NCBI GenBank assembly: GCA_023488435.1
Contig: JAMDCK010000048.1
Span: 1-36,258 of the forward strand
Direction: 5' to 3'
DNA length: 36,258 nt
From: Actinomycetota bacterium
Lineage (GTDB): Bacteria > Actinomycetota > Coriobacteriia > Anaerosomatales > UBA912
Position numbers and translations under genes: made by a program. The notes under the pieces are model-generated. The model was given only the letters and a program-made list of their open reading frames with translations, was not told where the DNA came from and made no database searches. This document shows positions 27,351 through 35,990 of the stretch, piece after piece. Position 1 is the first letter of the stretch; each line of letters begins with the position of its first letter.

Positions 27351-29200
27351 TGGGGCACAGTCACGCACCTAACTCGCTCCTAGCCAGGTCCGGAGCCGAA
27401 ATGGTCGTCTTGGCAGGCAACCCAAACGTGGGCAAATCGGTGGTATTCAATGCGCTGACCGGAACCTACGTTGATGTGTCCAACTATCCAGGAACCACCG
27501 TGGAGCTTACCAGAGGAGTTTTTGGCGACCGCGACCTGGTCGATACTCCTGGCGTGTACGGGGTTTCCAGCTTCAACGATGAAGAGCGTGTGGCGAGAGA
27601 CATCATCGTCGACGCTGACATCGTGATAAATGTCGTCGATGCGGTGCATTTGGAGCGTGATCTCTTTCTGACCCTGCACCTTGTCGATATGGGCAAGAAG
27701 ATGATCGTCGCGCTCAACATGGTCGACGAGGCTCGCTCGCGGGGCGTGAAGATAGATAGGGACTTGCTGGAGGATCTTCTCGGAGTACCTGTGGTGGAGA
27801 CCGTGGCGGTCACCGGGTCAGGTATCCCGGAGCTCAAGGATGCGGTGGGAAGAGCGCGGGTAGGGCACGCGGATGCACGCATGCAAGAGGAGCTTGTGCT
27901 CATGGCCTCGCGCGTGGGTACACGTGCCGAAGCGCTGCTGGTTCTCGAGGGCGACGAGGTGATCGCTTCTCGGCATGGAATCGAACCCGGCGCTGCGCGC
28001 GACGAGCTCTATCTGGCCCGGCGGGAGAGGGTCAACGACATCATCGGGCACGTGAGGACCGAGACGCAGGAAGGCATCTCGGTCTCGGCCAGGATCTCGC
28101 GGGCCATGATGCATCCTGCGACGGGCATTCCGATGCTACTGGTGTTGCTCTGGGGGATGTACAAGGTGCTTGGGGAGTGGATCGCCGGGGGTCTGGTGGG
28201 CGTGCTCGAGGAAGGCTTGATGATCACCTATTTTGAGCCGTTCGTGCGTGAAGCGGTCGCCGGGATAGTGGCCGAAGGCTCCGTTGCATACACGATTCTG
28301 GCGGGTGAATTCGGCGTGCTTACGATGACCCCGACCTATCTGATCGGAGTCATATTCCCCCTCGTTACCGGCTTTTATGTGCTGCTCGGGCTTCTCGAAG
28401 ACTCGGGGTATCTGCCTAGGGTTGCAGCGCTTGCTGATCGCGCGCTTTCGGGCATCGGTCTGAACGGGCGCGCCGTCATCCCAATCATCCTGGGCCTCGG
28501 TTGCGTCACCATGGGCACGCTGACAACCCGGATACTCGGTTCAAAGAGGGAGCGATTCATTGCCACGGCGCTCATGGCGATAGCGGTGCCTTGTTCGGCA
28601 CAGATCGCGGTCATAGCCGCGCTGATGGCGGGAACGGGACCGGTTTATGCGGCCGCGTACTTCGTCATACTCCTGGCAATCTTCGTTGGAGTGGGGACAG
28701 TGCTGGCGCGGCTCACACCCGGAGTGACCACGGACTTGCTGATCGATATCCCTTCGCTCAGAGTCCCGAGAATCGACAATGTGCTGCGCAAGACTGTGAC
28801 CAAGGTGTGGCACTTCATGAAAGAGGTCACCCTGTTCTTCGTGGCTGGCGCTCTCCTGATCTCAACTTTGAGTGTCACGGGAGCACTTGTGAGGATCAAG
28901 GGTGCACTCGAGCCGCTGACTGTGGGATGGCTTGGGCTACCCGCCGAGGCGGCGACTGCGTTCGTGATGGGCTTCGTCCGGCGGGACTTCGGTGCAGCAG
29001 GCTTTTTCAACATGGATCTCTCGCCAGCTCAGTTGTTGGTTGCGATGGTAACGATAACGCTGTTCGTGCCCTGCATAGCGAGCGCGATGGTGATCCTCAA
29101 GGAGCGCGGCATCGCTTATATGATTGGGCTGTTCATCAGCGCAGTAGCGATAGCGTTTATCGCTGGCGGACTCATTGCGCGAGTGATAGGAGTGGTTTAG
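27350..29200 (+). CDS. feoB: ferrous iron transporter FeoB
   Basis: This 616-residue membrane transporter has an N-terminal G domain with G1 GNPNVGKSVVFNALTG (about 23-38), G3 DTPGVYG (about 65) and G4 NMVD (about 122), then a guanine-dissociation-inhibitor-like helical domain and a membrane part from about residue 255. The membrane part has the two Gate-like halves, including LGLLEDSGYLPRVAALADR and GLGCVTMGTLTTR. The length is at the short end for the family, with little after the last helix. It imports Fe(II), which is typical for anaerobic or acidic habitats. A small cysteine-rich ORF starts directly after its stop. Confidence 0.96.
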   Translation: MGHSHAPNSLLARSGAEMVVLAGNPNVGKSVVFNALTGTYVDVSNYPGTTVELTRGVFGDRDLVDTPGVYGVSSFNDEERVARDIIVDADIVINVVDAVHLERDLFLTLHLVDMGKKMIVALNMVDEARSRGVKIDRDLLEDLLGVPVVETVAVTGSGIPELKDAVGRARVGHADARMQEELVLMASRVGTRAEALLVLEGDEVIASRHGIEPGAARDELYLARRERVNDIIGHVRTETQEGISVSARISRAMMHPATGIPMLLVLLWGMYKVLGEWIAGGLVGVLEEGLMITYFEPFVREAVAGIVAEGSVAYTILAGEFGVLTMTPTYLIGVIFPLVTGFYVLLGLLEDSGYLPRVAALADRALSGIGLNGRAVIPIILGLGCVTMGTLTTRILGSKRERFIATALMAIAVPCSAQIAVIAALMAGTGPVYAAAYFVILLAIFVGVGTVLARLTPGVTTDLLIDIPSLRVPRIDNVLRKTVTKVWHFMKEVTLFFVAGALLISTLSVTGALVRIKGALEPLTVGWLGLPAEAATAFVMGFVRRDFGAAGFFNMDLSPAQLLVAMVTITLFVPCIASAMVILKERGIAYMIGLFISAVAIAFIAGGLIARVIGVV

Positions 29201-29344
29201 ATGCCGGTAAGCAAGACCTGTTTGAATTGCCAAATGCCTCTCTCACAAGGTGCGGTCCGATGCCCACGATGCAACGCACTGAACACGCCAGCCTGCTCAG
29301 GGGCCTGCTCGACTTGTGCGAAAGGCCACGCAAAGAAGGACTGA
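29201..29344 (+). CDS. 47-residue cysteine-rich protein encoded after feoB
   Basis: An ATG directly abuts the feoB stop, with AGGAG at 29188-29192 as ribosome-binding site eight bases upstream, and opens a 47-residue frame. It encodes seven cysteines arranged as C7-x2-C10, C21-x2-C24 and C32-x3-C36-x2-C39, plus a histidine at 43. The first four form a zinc-ribbon-like pair of knuckles (CLNC and CPRC). The last three plus the histidine could bind a second metal or a cluster. There is no membrane segment, which separates it from FeoB-associated cysteine-rich membrane proteins. It is not a known FeoC by sequence. A role as a metal-sensing or metal-handling partner of FeoAB is an inference from position. 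Confidence 0.65.
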   Translation: MPVSKTCLNCQMPLSQGAVRCPRCNALNTPACSGACSTCAKGHAKKD

Positions 29345-29432
29345 GCCGGAATTTGCCTTTGCATCGGCCTAGGTACGGCAGTACGATGGTCGACGCGTGA
29401 ATGTTCAGGCAAATAGAGAGAGGACCGGCACC

Positions 29433-29984
29433 ATGTCCGAAGCAACCAAATCCAGACGGCAGCTAACTATCCTTGCGGTCGTTGCGGGGGCGCTGCTAGT
29501 CGCGATCATCGGCATTTTCGCGGTCCGCTTCCTGGCTCCGACTGAGCCTCGATCAGTCGAGCCGGTGGCTCAGGTACCTGAAGCGGAGCCACAGGGGCAG
29601 ATGCCACCGGGAATGAACCAGGCACCCGAGGTCGAGTTCGATCCAACCACGGCCCCGGTCGTTCCTGACGGCCAAACCCCGGAAGAGTACGTCAGGGAGT
29701 ATCTGGAGCTTTGCTCGGCGGGGGAATTCGAACAGGCATACACCATGCTGCCGATAGCGACGCAGCTTCGCTACGGGACCGCTGCCTCATTCGCCGAAAC
29801 GCTGGAAAGCTACAATATCTCCGGATTCGATGTATCGCCACAGCAAGAGAGTGGCGACCAGATCACGGTCGTCGGGACGCAGCGGGCTCAAGGGATTTCT
29901 TTCCCGCACACTTGGACCTTTGTGCGGGGTGGGGACGGATCGTGGCTCGTGAAGTCCCGGCAAATGGGCTCCGCGGTCCAGTAG
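29433..29984 (+). CDS. membrane-anchored extracytoplasmic protein, unknown
   Basis: From ATG at 29433 this 183-residue protein has an N-terminal signal-anchor helix (about 12-34). A proline/glutamine-rich spacer follows (about 36-80), then a C-terminal domain of about 100 residues (EEYVREYLELCSAGEFEQAYTML ...) that resembles the small NTF2-like/DUF4878-type exported domains. That assignment is tentative. It is placed between the feo cluster and dinG. AGAGAGAGGA upstream supports the chosen start; an in-frame GTG at 29397 would add 12 residues. The spacing gives no clear operon partner. Confidence 0.7.
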   Translation: MSEATKSRRQLTILAVVAGALLVAIIGIFAVRFLAPTEPRSVEPVAQVPEAEPQGQMPPGMNQAPEVEFDPTTAPVVPDGQTPEEYVREYLELCSAGEFEQAYTMLPIATQLRYGTAASFAETLESYNISGFDVSPQQESGDQITVVGTQRAQGISFPHTWTFVRGGDGSWLVKSRQMGSAVQ

Positions 29985-29998
29985 GCCGCATCTAGGGA

Positions 29999-32887
29999 AT
30001 GAGTGACTCATTAGCTAGATATCTTGCTCCGGGCACCGTCCCAGATGTTATTCGTGCATACGGCGAGCTTAGTGATCGGGCCTTGAGTGCAGTCTTTGGA
30101 CTCGAGGACGAGGTCGTCATCGTCGACATCGAAACGACCGGGATCGATCCGGAGAGGGATCGAATCATCGAGGTGGCGGCGCTGCTTTGCCGAGGGCCCG
30201 AGACCGTCGACAGGTTTCACACCATGGTCGACCCGGGGCGGCGCATTCCCGAAGCCATAGTCCAGCTCACCGGGATCGCCACGTCGATGGTTCGCGGAGA
30301 GCCTTCGCCTGCAGAAGCCGCTTCGGCATTGGTCGACTTCGTGGGCGGCAGGGAAGTCATCGCGCACAATGCCGCTTTCGATCGAGAGTTCCTGCAAAGA
30401 GCGGTGCCCGGTCGCGGATTCGTGGAGCCGTGGCTCGATTCGGTTCGGCTGACACAAATAGCGTTGCCGCGGCTGAGAAGCCACACTTTGTCTGACCTGG
30501 CCGCGGTCTTCGGCGTCCACACGCCAACCCACAGAGCTGGCGATGACGTCGAAGCGCTCGCTCGCATCTGGCGCATCGCCCTGTGCGGACTCGATCTGCT
30601 GCCTCGAGCTCTCGTCCAGGAGCTCGCAACAGCCCTAGCCGGGTATGACCCCAAGCTCTCGGCCACCCTGGCGCAGGTCAGCTTCGATCAGAGAGCCGCA
30701 GCCTTCGACCTTCGGGAGGAGAGGAAGCGCCTCGTTTCGGCAGATGATGCCGAAGCGATGCGGGATGCAAGGGAGGTCGAACTCCGGATTCCCAGTGAGG
30801 CAGAGCTGGTCGAGGCGTTCTCCGACTCCGGGCTGGCCGGTCGGATGTACGAGAGCTTCGAGGCCCGGGCTGAGCAGCTGCAGATGGCCCGCGCTGTCAC
30901 AGAGGCGTTTGCCGAGGGGCGCCACGCCGCCATCGAAGCGGGCACGGGGGTTGGCAAGTCGCTGGCGTACTTGGCTCCGGCGGCGTACATCGCGCAGGCC
31001 AGCGGAGTCGGAATCGGCATCGCGACCAAAACGAATTCGCTTCTCGATCAACTGGTGCATGGCGAGCTACCGGCCCTGAGCTCGGCGATGGAGGCCGATT
31101 TCAGGTACGTCTCGCTCAAGGGCTACGATCACTATCCATGTCTTCGAAAGCTAGAGAAGGTCATGTCCGACCCGCAGGACATGCAGGCACAGGAGATCGT
31201 CTCGGTCGCCACGCTTGCTGCCTGGACGGCGCAAAGCGCCTGGGGTGACCTCGATTCGGTCAACACCCATTGGAGCACAGGACTCAGGCAGCGGATATGT
31301 GCTTCAATCAGCGAGTGCACCCGCAAGAAATGCAGGTACTTCCCGAATCTGTGCTATCTGCACGGGACCCGGCGCAAGGCAGGGAAGGCCCACATCGTGG
31401 TGACCAATCACGCCCTCCTCTTCAGGGATGCTGCGGCCGGCGGCGGAATTCTACCGACGCTGCGCCACTGGATCGTGGATGAAGCCCATGCTGCGGAGGC
31501 CGAGGCTCGTCGGCAGTTGACGCTCGAGGCGTCCCACCGAGATCTGGGCGCTACTTTGGCGCTCCTTCACACCAAGGGAAGAGGCGGGATTCTAGAGGGC
31601 GTTCGCCGAAAAGCGTTGCAGGCGGAATCAGTGACGACCACCGATCTAATCCACGCAGTGGATGCCCTGGAGGAACGCATTGGGACAGCCGCCGCTCTGA
31701 CCGACTCGTTCTTCGACTACGTCAAGGATATCGGCGAATCGGTCGGAGACAGGGACTACACTTACTGCGAGCTCAGGATCGACGGGCGGATCCGACATAC
31801 GAGGGAGTGGGCCGCAGTAGAGAGGGTGGGCGCATCGCTGGCCAAGCATCTGGAGGCTATCGTTGAAGCCGGGCGTAACCTAGTGATGCTATTCGAGGAG
31901 GCGGGCCGGGATTTCTCAGAGACCGGAGCGGACGTGGCCGGTGCGCTCTCGCGAATCGCAGGGCAGCGCGAGGCGATCATGGTAGTGCTCACTGGAGAGC
32001 GTCCGGATCTCCTCTACTACGCCGTGATCGACAGGCGACCGCACATCAAAGCTGAGCGACTCTGTGCCGCCAGCGTCGACGTCGGACAGATAATCGCCGA
32101 GGAGCTCTTCCCGCAAGCTGACTCCATGGTGTTCACGAGCGCGACGCTGGCTTCCGGCGACGACTTCTCGCACTTCGTTCGCGGAGTGGGGCTCGACAGG
32201 CTGGGCCCGACCGGGTTTCGCACGGTGCGACTGGATTCGAGCTACGATTTCGACCGCCAGATGGCGGTGTTCGTACCCGATGACCTCCCGGAGCCCAATC
32301 GCCCGAAGTACAAGGAGTCGATCGAGAGCCTGCTCTTCGAGATACACGTCGCGATGGGAGGCTCGATCCTGACGCTCTTCACCAACCGTCGCGAGATGGA
32401 GGCGCTCTACAGCGCACTTGCCCCGAGACTCAAGGCCGAAGGAATCGCGCTGCTCATCCAAGGCAAGGGAACCTCGCCCAAACGCCTACGGGAGCAGTTC
32501 ATCGCCGATGAGCAGTCGGCACTCTTCGCGACCAAGGCGTTCTGGGAAGGGTTCGATGCCAAGGGGCGCACATTGCGAGGGGTCGTGATCCCGAAACTTC
32601 CCTTCGGCAGGCCGGATCAACCGCTGGCTGCGGAGAGAGAGTCGCGCGAGGGCTCGGCCGCGTGGCGCAAGTACGCGCTACCCGAGGCGATCATCGAGCT
32701 CAAGCAAGCCGCGGGTCGCCTGATCCGCTCCGCCGAGGACACCGGCTGCCTGGTGATCGCCGACTCGCGGGTACTGCGCAAGGCTTACGGGCGCGAGTTC
32801 CTCTCGGCGTTGCCGGTCGACGATGTCGAGGTGCTACCCACCGAGCAGGTCATCCGCGAGATCCGCGACCGCTTCTCGCACCTCTGA
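29999..32887 (+). CDS. dinG: DinG-family helicase with N-terminal DEDD exonuclease domain
   Basis: This 962-residue fusion begins with a DnaQ-like 3'-5' exonuclease (about 35-200): VIVDIETTG with the catalytic Asp/Glu, AHNAAFDREFL, and HRAGDDVEAL with the catalytic His and Asp. The helicase part (about 260-960) is of the XPD/DinG superfamily 2 type. It has Walker A IEAGTGVGKSLAYLAPA, a cysteine set between about 375 and 460 (including C in HYPC and the SECTRKKC/NLC region) that suits a 4Fe-4S cluster, DEAH box VDEAHAAEAE, and motif VI QAAGRLIRS. Gram-positive DinG proteins carry this exonuclease fusion, and some of them lack helicase activity and act as exonucleases. It converges with pafC and overlaps it by 54 bases. 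Confidence 0.92.
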   Translation: MSDSLARYLAPGTVPDVIRAYGELSDRALSAVFGLEDEVVIVDIETTGIDPERDRIIEVAALLCRGPETVDRFHTMVDPGRRIPEAIVQLTGIATSMVRGEPSPAEAASALVDFVGGREVIAHNAAFDREFLQRAVPGRGFVEPWLDSVRLTQIALPRLRSHTLSDLAAVFGVHTPTHRAGDDVEALARIWRIALCGLDLLPRALVQELATALAGYDPKLSATLAQVSFDQRAAAFDLREERKRLVSADDAEAMRDAREVELRIPSEAELVEAFSDSGLAGRMYESFEARAEQLQMARAVTEAFAEGRHAAIEAGTGVGKSLAYLAPAAYIAQASGVGIGIATKTNSLLDQLVHGELPALSSAMEADFRYVSLKGYDHYPCLRKLEKVMSDPQDMQAQEIVSVATLAAWTAQSAWGDLDSVNTHWSTGLRQRICASISECTRKKCRYFPNLCYLHGTRRKAGKAHIVVTNHALLFRDAAAGGGILPTLRHWIVDEAHAAEAEARRQLTLEASHRDLGATLALLHTKGRGGILEGVRRKALQAESVTTTDLIHAVDALEERIGTAAALTDSFFDYVKDIGESVGDRDYTYCELRIDGRIRHTREWAAVERVGASLAKHLEAIVEAGRNLVMLFEEAGRDFSETGADVAGALSRIAGQREAIMVVLTGERPDLLYYAVIDRRPHIKAERLCAASVDVGQIIAEELFPQADSMVFTSATLASGDDFSHFVRGVGLDRLGPTGFRTVRLDSSYDFDRQMAVFVPDDLPEPNRPKYKESIESLLFEIHVAMGGSILTLFTNRREMEALYSALAPRLKAEGIALLIQGKGTSPKRLREQFIADEQSALFATKAFWEGFDAKGRTLRGVVIPKLPFGRPDQPLAAERESREGSAAWRKYALPEAIIELKQAAGRLIRSAEDTGCLVIADSRVLRKAYGREFLSALPVDDVEVLPTEQVIREIRDRFSHL

Positions 32888-33772
32888 GGGGCCGAGGACC
32901 TCGATCGCGCCCAAGTGAGCCACCACCTGACGAGCCAACCAAGCGTGCCCCGCGAACGGGATGTCAGCCAGGGCAGAGCCATCAGCGAGCTGTTCTACCA
33001 CTTGGAGTCCGGGCCACTCGGCTTCGGCGAGTTCGAGACCGGGCGCAAGCCGCAACCTAGCGATCGGCAGCCCAGCGGTTGTGAGCGGGGTGCCGATCGG
33101 GGTTACGTTGCGTGCAGCGAAGATTTCGCCCGTGACCCGGATGTCGCAGATGCGGTCGAAGCGAAACGTCCGCTCCGCCTCGGCTTGACGGCACCAAGCG
33201 CGCAGGTACCAGGTGTCCCGGTCCCGCAAGGTGCCCACCGGCTCCACAGTGCGCTGCTGCGGCGCATCGCTGCCGGCGCTCTGGTACTCGAGTTCGAGAA
33301 CACGGCCACTTTCGATCCCCAGAGAGACCCTGCGCAGAACCTCGGCGAAATCCGGGGAAGCTGCCGAAGAAGCCATGACCATGCGCTCCACGTCCTCGAT
33401 GCGCGCGCTAGGCGTGGAAGCCGAGGTCAGCGTAGCAAACAGTGGGTCCGCAGAGGGGACGCCGGCGATCTCGAGGGCTGCGATGAGAGCTGCCACTTCG
33501 GCGGGGGTAAGTCGGATCGGGCGCTCTAGGGCGGGCATCTGGCCGAACACGTCGACACTGGCTCCATCGACGAGCACTGGAATGAAGCTCAGCGGGTCGC
33601 GTGGATCTCCGCTGCATAGCGAGAGTACGGTCAGTTCCTTAGCCAGCGTCTGCCGCGAGAGGCCTGTTCGTTCCGATAGCTCGGTGATAGGGATCGTGGT
33701 GTTGGGCTTGAGCTCGCGCAGCACCGAAAGTACCCTCGTCAGCCGTTGTTGTCCGTCGATGCGCTCGGTCAT
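32834..33772 (-). CDS. pafC: PafC-like WYL-domain transcriptional regulator
   Basis: From ATG at 33772 this 312-residue protein has an N-terminal winged helix (about 1-60, with a helix-turn-helix in SERTGLSRQTLAKELTVL), a middle helical region, and a C-terminal WYL-type domain in which DTWYLRAWCRQAEAERTFRFDRI (about 195-220) is recognisable. The ATGA overlap with the stop of the upstream pafB-like gene shows translational coupling, which is the pafB-pafC arrangement of actinobacteria. In mycobacteria PafBC activates RecA/LexA-independent DNA-damage genes; whether it does so here is inferred. Upstream codons to 33922 are open but overlap pafB too far. Its end overlaps dinG. Confidence 0.82.
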   Translation of the reverse strand: MTERIDGQQRLTRVLSVLRELKPNTTIPITELSERTGLSRQTLAKELTVLSLCSGDPRDPLSFIPVLVDGASVDVFGQMPALERPIRLTPAEVAALIAALEIAGVPSADPLFATLTSASTPSARIEDVERMVMASSAASPDFAEVLRRVSLGIESGRVLELEYQSAGSDAPQQRTVEPVGTLRDRDTWYLRAWCRQAEAERTFRFDRICDIRVTGEIFAARNVTPIGTPLTTAGLPIARLRLAPGLELAEAEWPGLQVVEQLADGSALADIPFAGHAWLARQVVAHLGAIEVLGPSEVREAVADLADDLLGG

Positions 33773-34749
33773 GGCTTCACGCCCCGATGCATCTGTACGA
33801 CACGCCGAAGACCCTCTGCGATCTCGCGGCCGATTTCCTCGGGATGCAATACCGAAACGCCGGGGCCGTTCTCGATCACCCAGCGGGCTAGGCGGGATCG
33901 ACTGCGGGCGGTGGTGCTCCACAGGCGGCCACCGTCGGGCGTGACATCCAGTGACCCGCTGCCTGCAGTGAGGTACTCGGCTCGCCAGGCTTGCCCAGGG
34001 GCGATGGCGATCCTCACATCAAGGTCCTCTTCGCCAAACTGGAACGGAAGCCTCACATGAGACGAGATCGTGAAGTCCTCAGGGATCTCGAAGTCCGGGG
34101 TCCTCGGCGATCCGGAGTTGACGGACAAGGATTCAACCAGTCTGACAGAGAACGTCCGGCGCGCAGAGATGTCCACATCCCACGCGACCAGATACCAGCG
34201 TCCGGCGAACAGATAGACACCCCAGGGCTCCACGTTCCTTCGGCGATGCTGACCGTTTGCCCCGGTGTAGTCGAAAGAGACGCGCTTGCGTGCGAGGATG
34301 GCATCGAAGAGAAGCGAGGCAGCGGCCGTTTCGTCGTCAAAGTTGGCGTCCCGCCGAGGAGGGGCAAGGGCGGGGTCCTCGACGGCAGTCGATATCTTGG
34401 ACAGAGCCGTTCCTAGCGCTGCGCCAAACGGAAACGACGGGTCATCGCGAAGGGTCGTCCCGATACTGCCGAGGAATATCCGATCCCCCGCCGAAAGGTG
34501 GATGTGCGGAGCGAAAGTCGCAGTTGCGTCCAGCATGTATCGGCCTTCAGCGTCGGCTTCTATCACGAAACCTGCGTCAACAAGCATCCTTTTGTCTCGC
34601 TCGAACATGCGCTTGAAGGAGGCGTCCGTCTGGCCGGAGGCACCAGGATAGCCGTCGGCTTGTTCGCGGATATCCTCGGCGGTTATCGGCTTCTTTGCGC
34701 GCGCCAACACAAGAGCCAGATTGATGACGCGTTCTATGGGGTCGGGCAT
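33769..34749 (-). CDS. pafB: PafB-like WYL-domain transcriptional regulator
   Basis: This 326-residue protein has an N-terminal winged helix (about 1-65) with the PafB-type signature TDASFKRMFERDKRMLVDAGF. A WYL domain follows near residues 175-240 (VEPWGVYLFAGRWYLVAWDVD), and then a C-terminal extension. The start is ATG at 34749: AAAGGA lies eight bases upstream of it, whereas a TTG six bases earlier would be too close. A probable promoter with TTGGCC and TACAAT lies 30-60 bases upstream. It is first of the two-gene paf operon and would sense a DNA-damage-related ligand through WYL, which is family knowledge only. Confidence 0.85.
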   Translation of the reverse strand: MPDPIERVINLALVLARAKKPITAEDIREQADGYPGASGQTDASFKRMFERDKRMLVDAGFVIEADAEGRYMLDATATFAPHIHLSAGDRIFLGSIGTTLRDDPSFPFGAALGTALSKISTAVEDPALAPPRRDANFDDETAAASLLFDAILARKRVSFDYTGANGQHRRRNVEPWGVYLFAGRWYLVAWDVDISARRTFSVRLVESLSVNSGSPRTPDFEIPEDFTISSHVRLPFQFGEEDLDVRIAIAPGQAWRAEYLTAGSGSLDVTPDGGRLWSTTARSRSRLARWVIENGPGVSVLHPEEIGREIAEGLRRVVQMHRGVKP

Positions 34750-34778
34750 CGGCAAAGTCCTTTCGGATGCAGATGTCG

Positions 34779-34807
34779 ATTGTATCCGAGGAGGCGGAGT
34801 CGGCCAA
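34779..34807 (-). promoter_or_regulatory. probable promoter of the pafB-pafC operon
   Basis: Read on the minus strand: -35 TTGGCC (34807-34802, four of six matches), exactly 17 bases of spacer, and -10 TACAAT (34784-34779, five of six matches). The start of transcription would lie close to 34772, about 25 bases upstream of the pafB start. Confidence 0.45.
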
Positions 34808-34848
34808 CGCCGGTGGACGGCGGAGCGGATTTTGGACTGGTTAAGCGA

Positions 34849-34878
34849 AACGAGGCGCGTGGGGGAACGCGCCTCGTT
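34849..34878. repeat. perfect inverted repeat (11-bp arms)
   Basis: Arms AACGAGGCGCG and CGCGCCTCGTT flank an eight-base loop. No T-run follows on either strand, so a terminator role is doubtful. It could be a regulator-binding site or an RNA hairpin near the paf promoter. Confidence 0.5.
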
Positions 34879-35074
34879 CTATCGAGCAGGCGGGATCCGC
34901 CCCTGAGGGGGGGGAGGAGAGGGCGGGTCGCCAACGCTCGATTACCAGTTTAGCAACGACTGTGCCAACACATAAATAGAAATCGCCAACTTTTGTATAT
35001 TTTTGTTCCCAATAGGTGGCAGGTGCTAACATGCAAGTTAGAAAAATCGCCGCAGAGTTATCCTAGGAGGACGG

Positions 35075-35989
35075 GTGGACGACAAGAAGCCGAAGATCAG
35101 CAAGAAGGCCATCATCGCGATCGCCATCGTGGTCCTGCTTCTCGCTGCAGGCGGGGCTTATGCATACTTCGAGATACAGGAGAGGGACGCTGCTTTAGGC
35201 AGACTCGCTCAGGCGACAGAGCTGCTAGCTTCGGCGGATAGCATTGTGATCGATGCGGACGCCGTGGTCAGGGGGGACATCACTCCTGAGCTGGGAGCCA
35301 AAGCGAGCCAAGCCGCAACAGCTCTGCCGACGGCCGTTGCCGATCTGCAGGAAGCGATTGAACTCTTGCAGCGCATCCAAGACGACCTTCCCAGCGAACA
35401 AGCCCAAGAAGCTGTTGCACTGATTGCATCCGCTGAAGGCCGCCTAGCTATGCTCGAGCACGCGCCAACCCTTTTGCAGGCCAATATCGTTGCGGCGGCC
35501 TCTCTGGAGCCCGCTCGTGCCGCGTGGGAACACGTCTCGGCGGCCGAGGGCCTCAAGGATCAGGCAACGACCGAGTACAACAGGCTGACCAGGGCATCGG
35601 TCACGCGGTCACAGCAACTCAACACCCAGGCCGAAGAACGCTTTAGGCAGGCAAAGGAGCAATTTCGCCTCGCCGATTCGGCGTTTCCCGAGGCCGAGCT
35701 GGGCAGGTTCATTACTTACATTGAGGCCAACCTCGAAATGCTGGCTATCTCCAAAAGAGCCGATGCTGCATTTTTGGCGGGCCGCATCGCCGAAGCGAAT
35801 ACCCTCGCCGGCCAGGTGAACACGAAGGACGCGCAGATCGTCGAACAACTGAAAGCGCTGCCCGAAACCCCGGAGGCTGCAATCGCAGGCGCTTACGAGA
35901 AGCTGGCGGGACCCGCAACGGAGCTCTACTTCGAGGCGCGGGACCGGGTCACAAAGGCAGATGCAGAGCTGGAGAGGCTGGCTCAGTAG
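35075..35989 (+). CDS. membrane-anchored coiled-coil protein, unknown function
   Basis: This 304-residue protein has a short basic N-terminus, one membrane helix (about 9-30) and a long alanine/glutamate/leucine-rich helical extracytoplasmic region (about 33-300) suggestive of coiled coils. No enzyme motif is seen. The GTG at 35075 has AGGAGG at 35065-35070 as ribosome-binding site. It converges tail to tail with the Crp/Fnr-type gene. I do not recognise the family; spectrin-like or tetratricopeptide-like helix bundles are alternatives, with no decisive motif. An envelope structural role would be a guess. Confidence 0.75.
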   Translation: MDDKKPKISKKAIIAIAIVVLLLAAGGAYAYFEIQERDAALGRLAQATELLASADSIVIDADAVVRGDITPELGAKASQAATALPTAVADLQEAIELLQRIQDDLPSEQAQEAVALIASAEGRLAMLEHAPTLLQANIVAAASLEPARAAWEHVSAAEGLKDQATTEYNRLTRASVTRSQQLNTQAEERFRQAKEQFRLADSAFPEAELGRFITYIEANLEMLAISKRADAAFLAGRIAEANTLAGQVNTKDAQIVEQLKALPETPEAAIAGAYEKLAGPATELYFEARDRVTKADAELERLAQ

Positions 35990-35990
35990 G

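Larger units (their letters stand above)
34750..35074. other. divergent intergenic region with hairpin
   Basis: This 325-bp non-coding segment separates the leftward paf operon from the rightward coiled-coil gene. It contains the paf promoter, an 11-base perfect inverted repeat (34849-34859 with 34868-34878), a G-rich stretch at 34905-34935, an AT-rich run around 34975-35010 that could supply the promoter of the rightward gene, and a small CTAAC/GTTAG repeat at 35026-35041. I see no RNA gene. Confidence 0.5.

Noticed and set aside
28501-29400. 299-codon open frame in another register of feoB
   Set aside because: It lies almost entirely within feoB in a different frame; the FeoB frame has clear motifs, and this one has no ribosome-binding site or domain. 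GC-rich coding DNA often leaves such frames open.
33773-33922. 50-codon N-terminal extension of pafC
   Set aside because: It overlaps pafB; the ATGA-coupled start at 33772 gives the normal winged-helix start.
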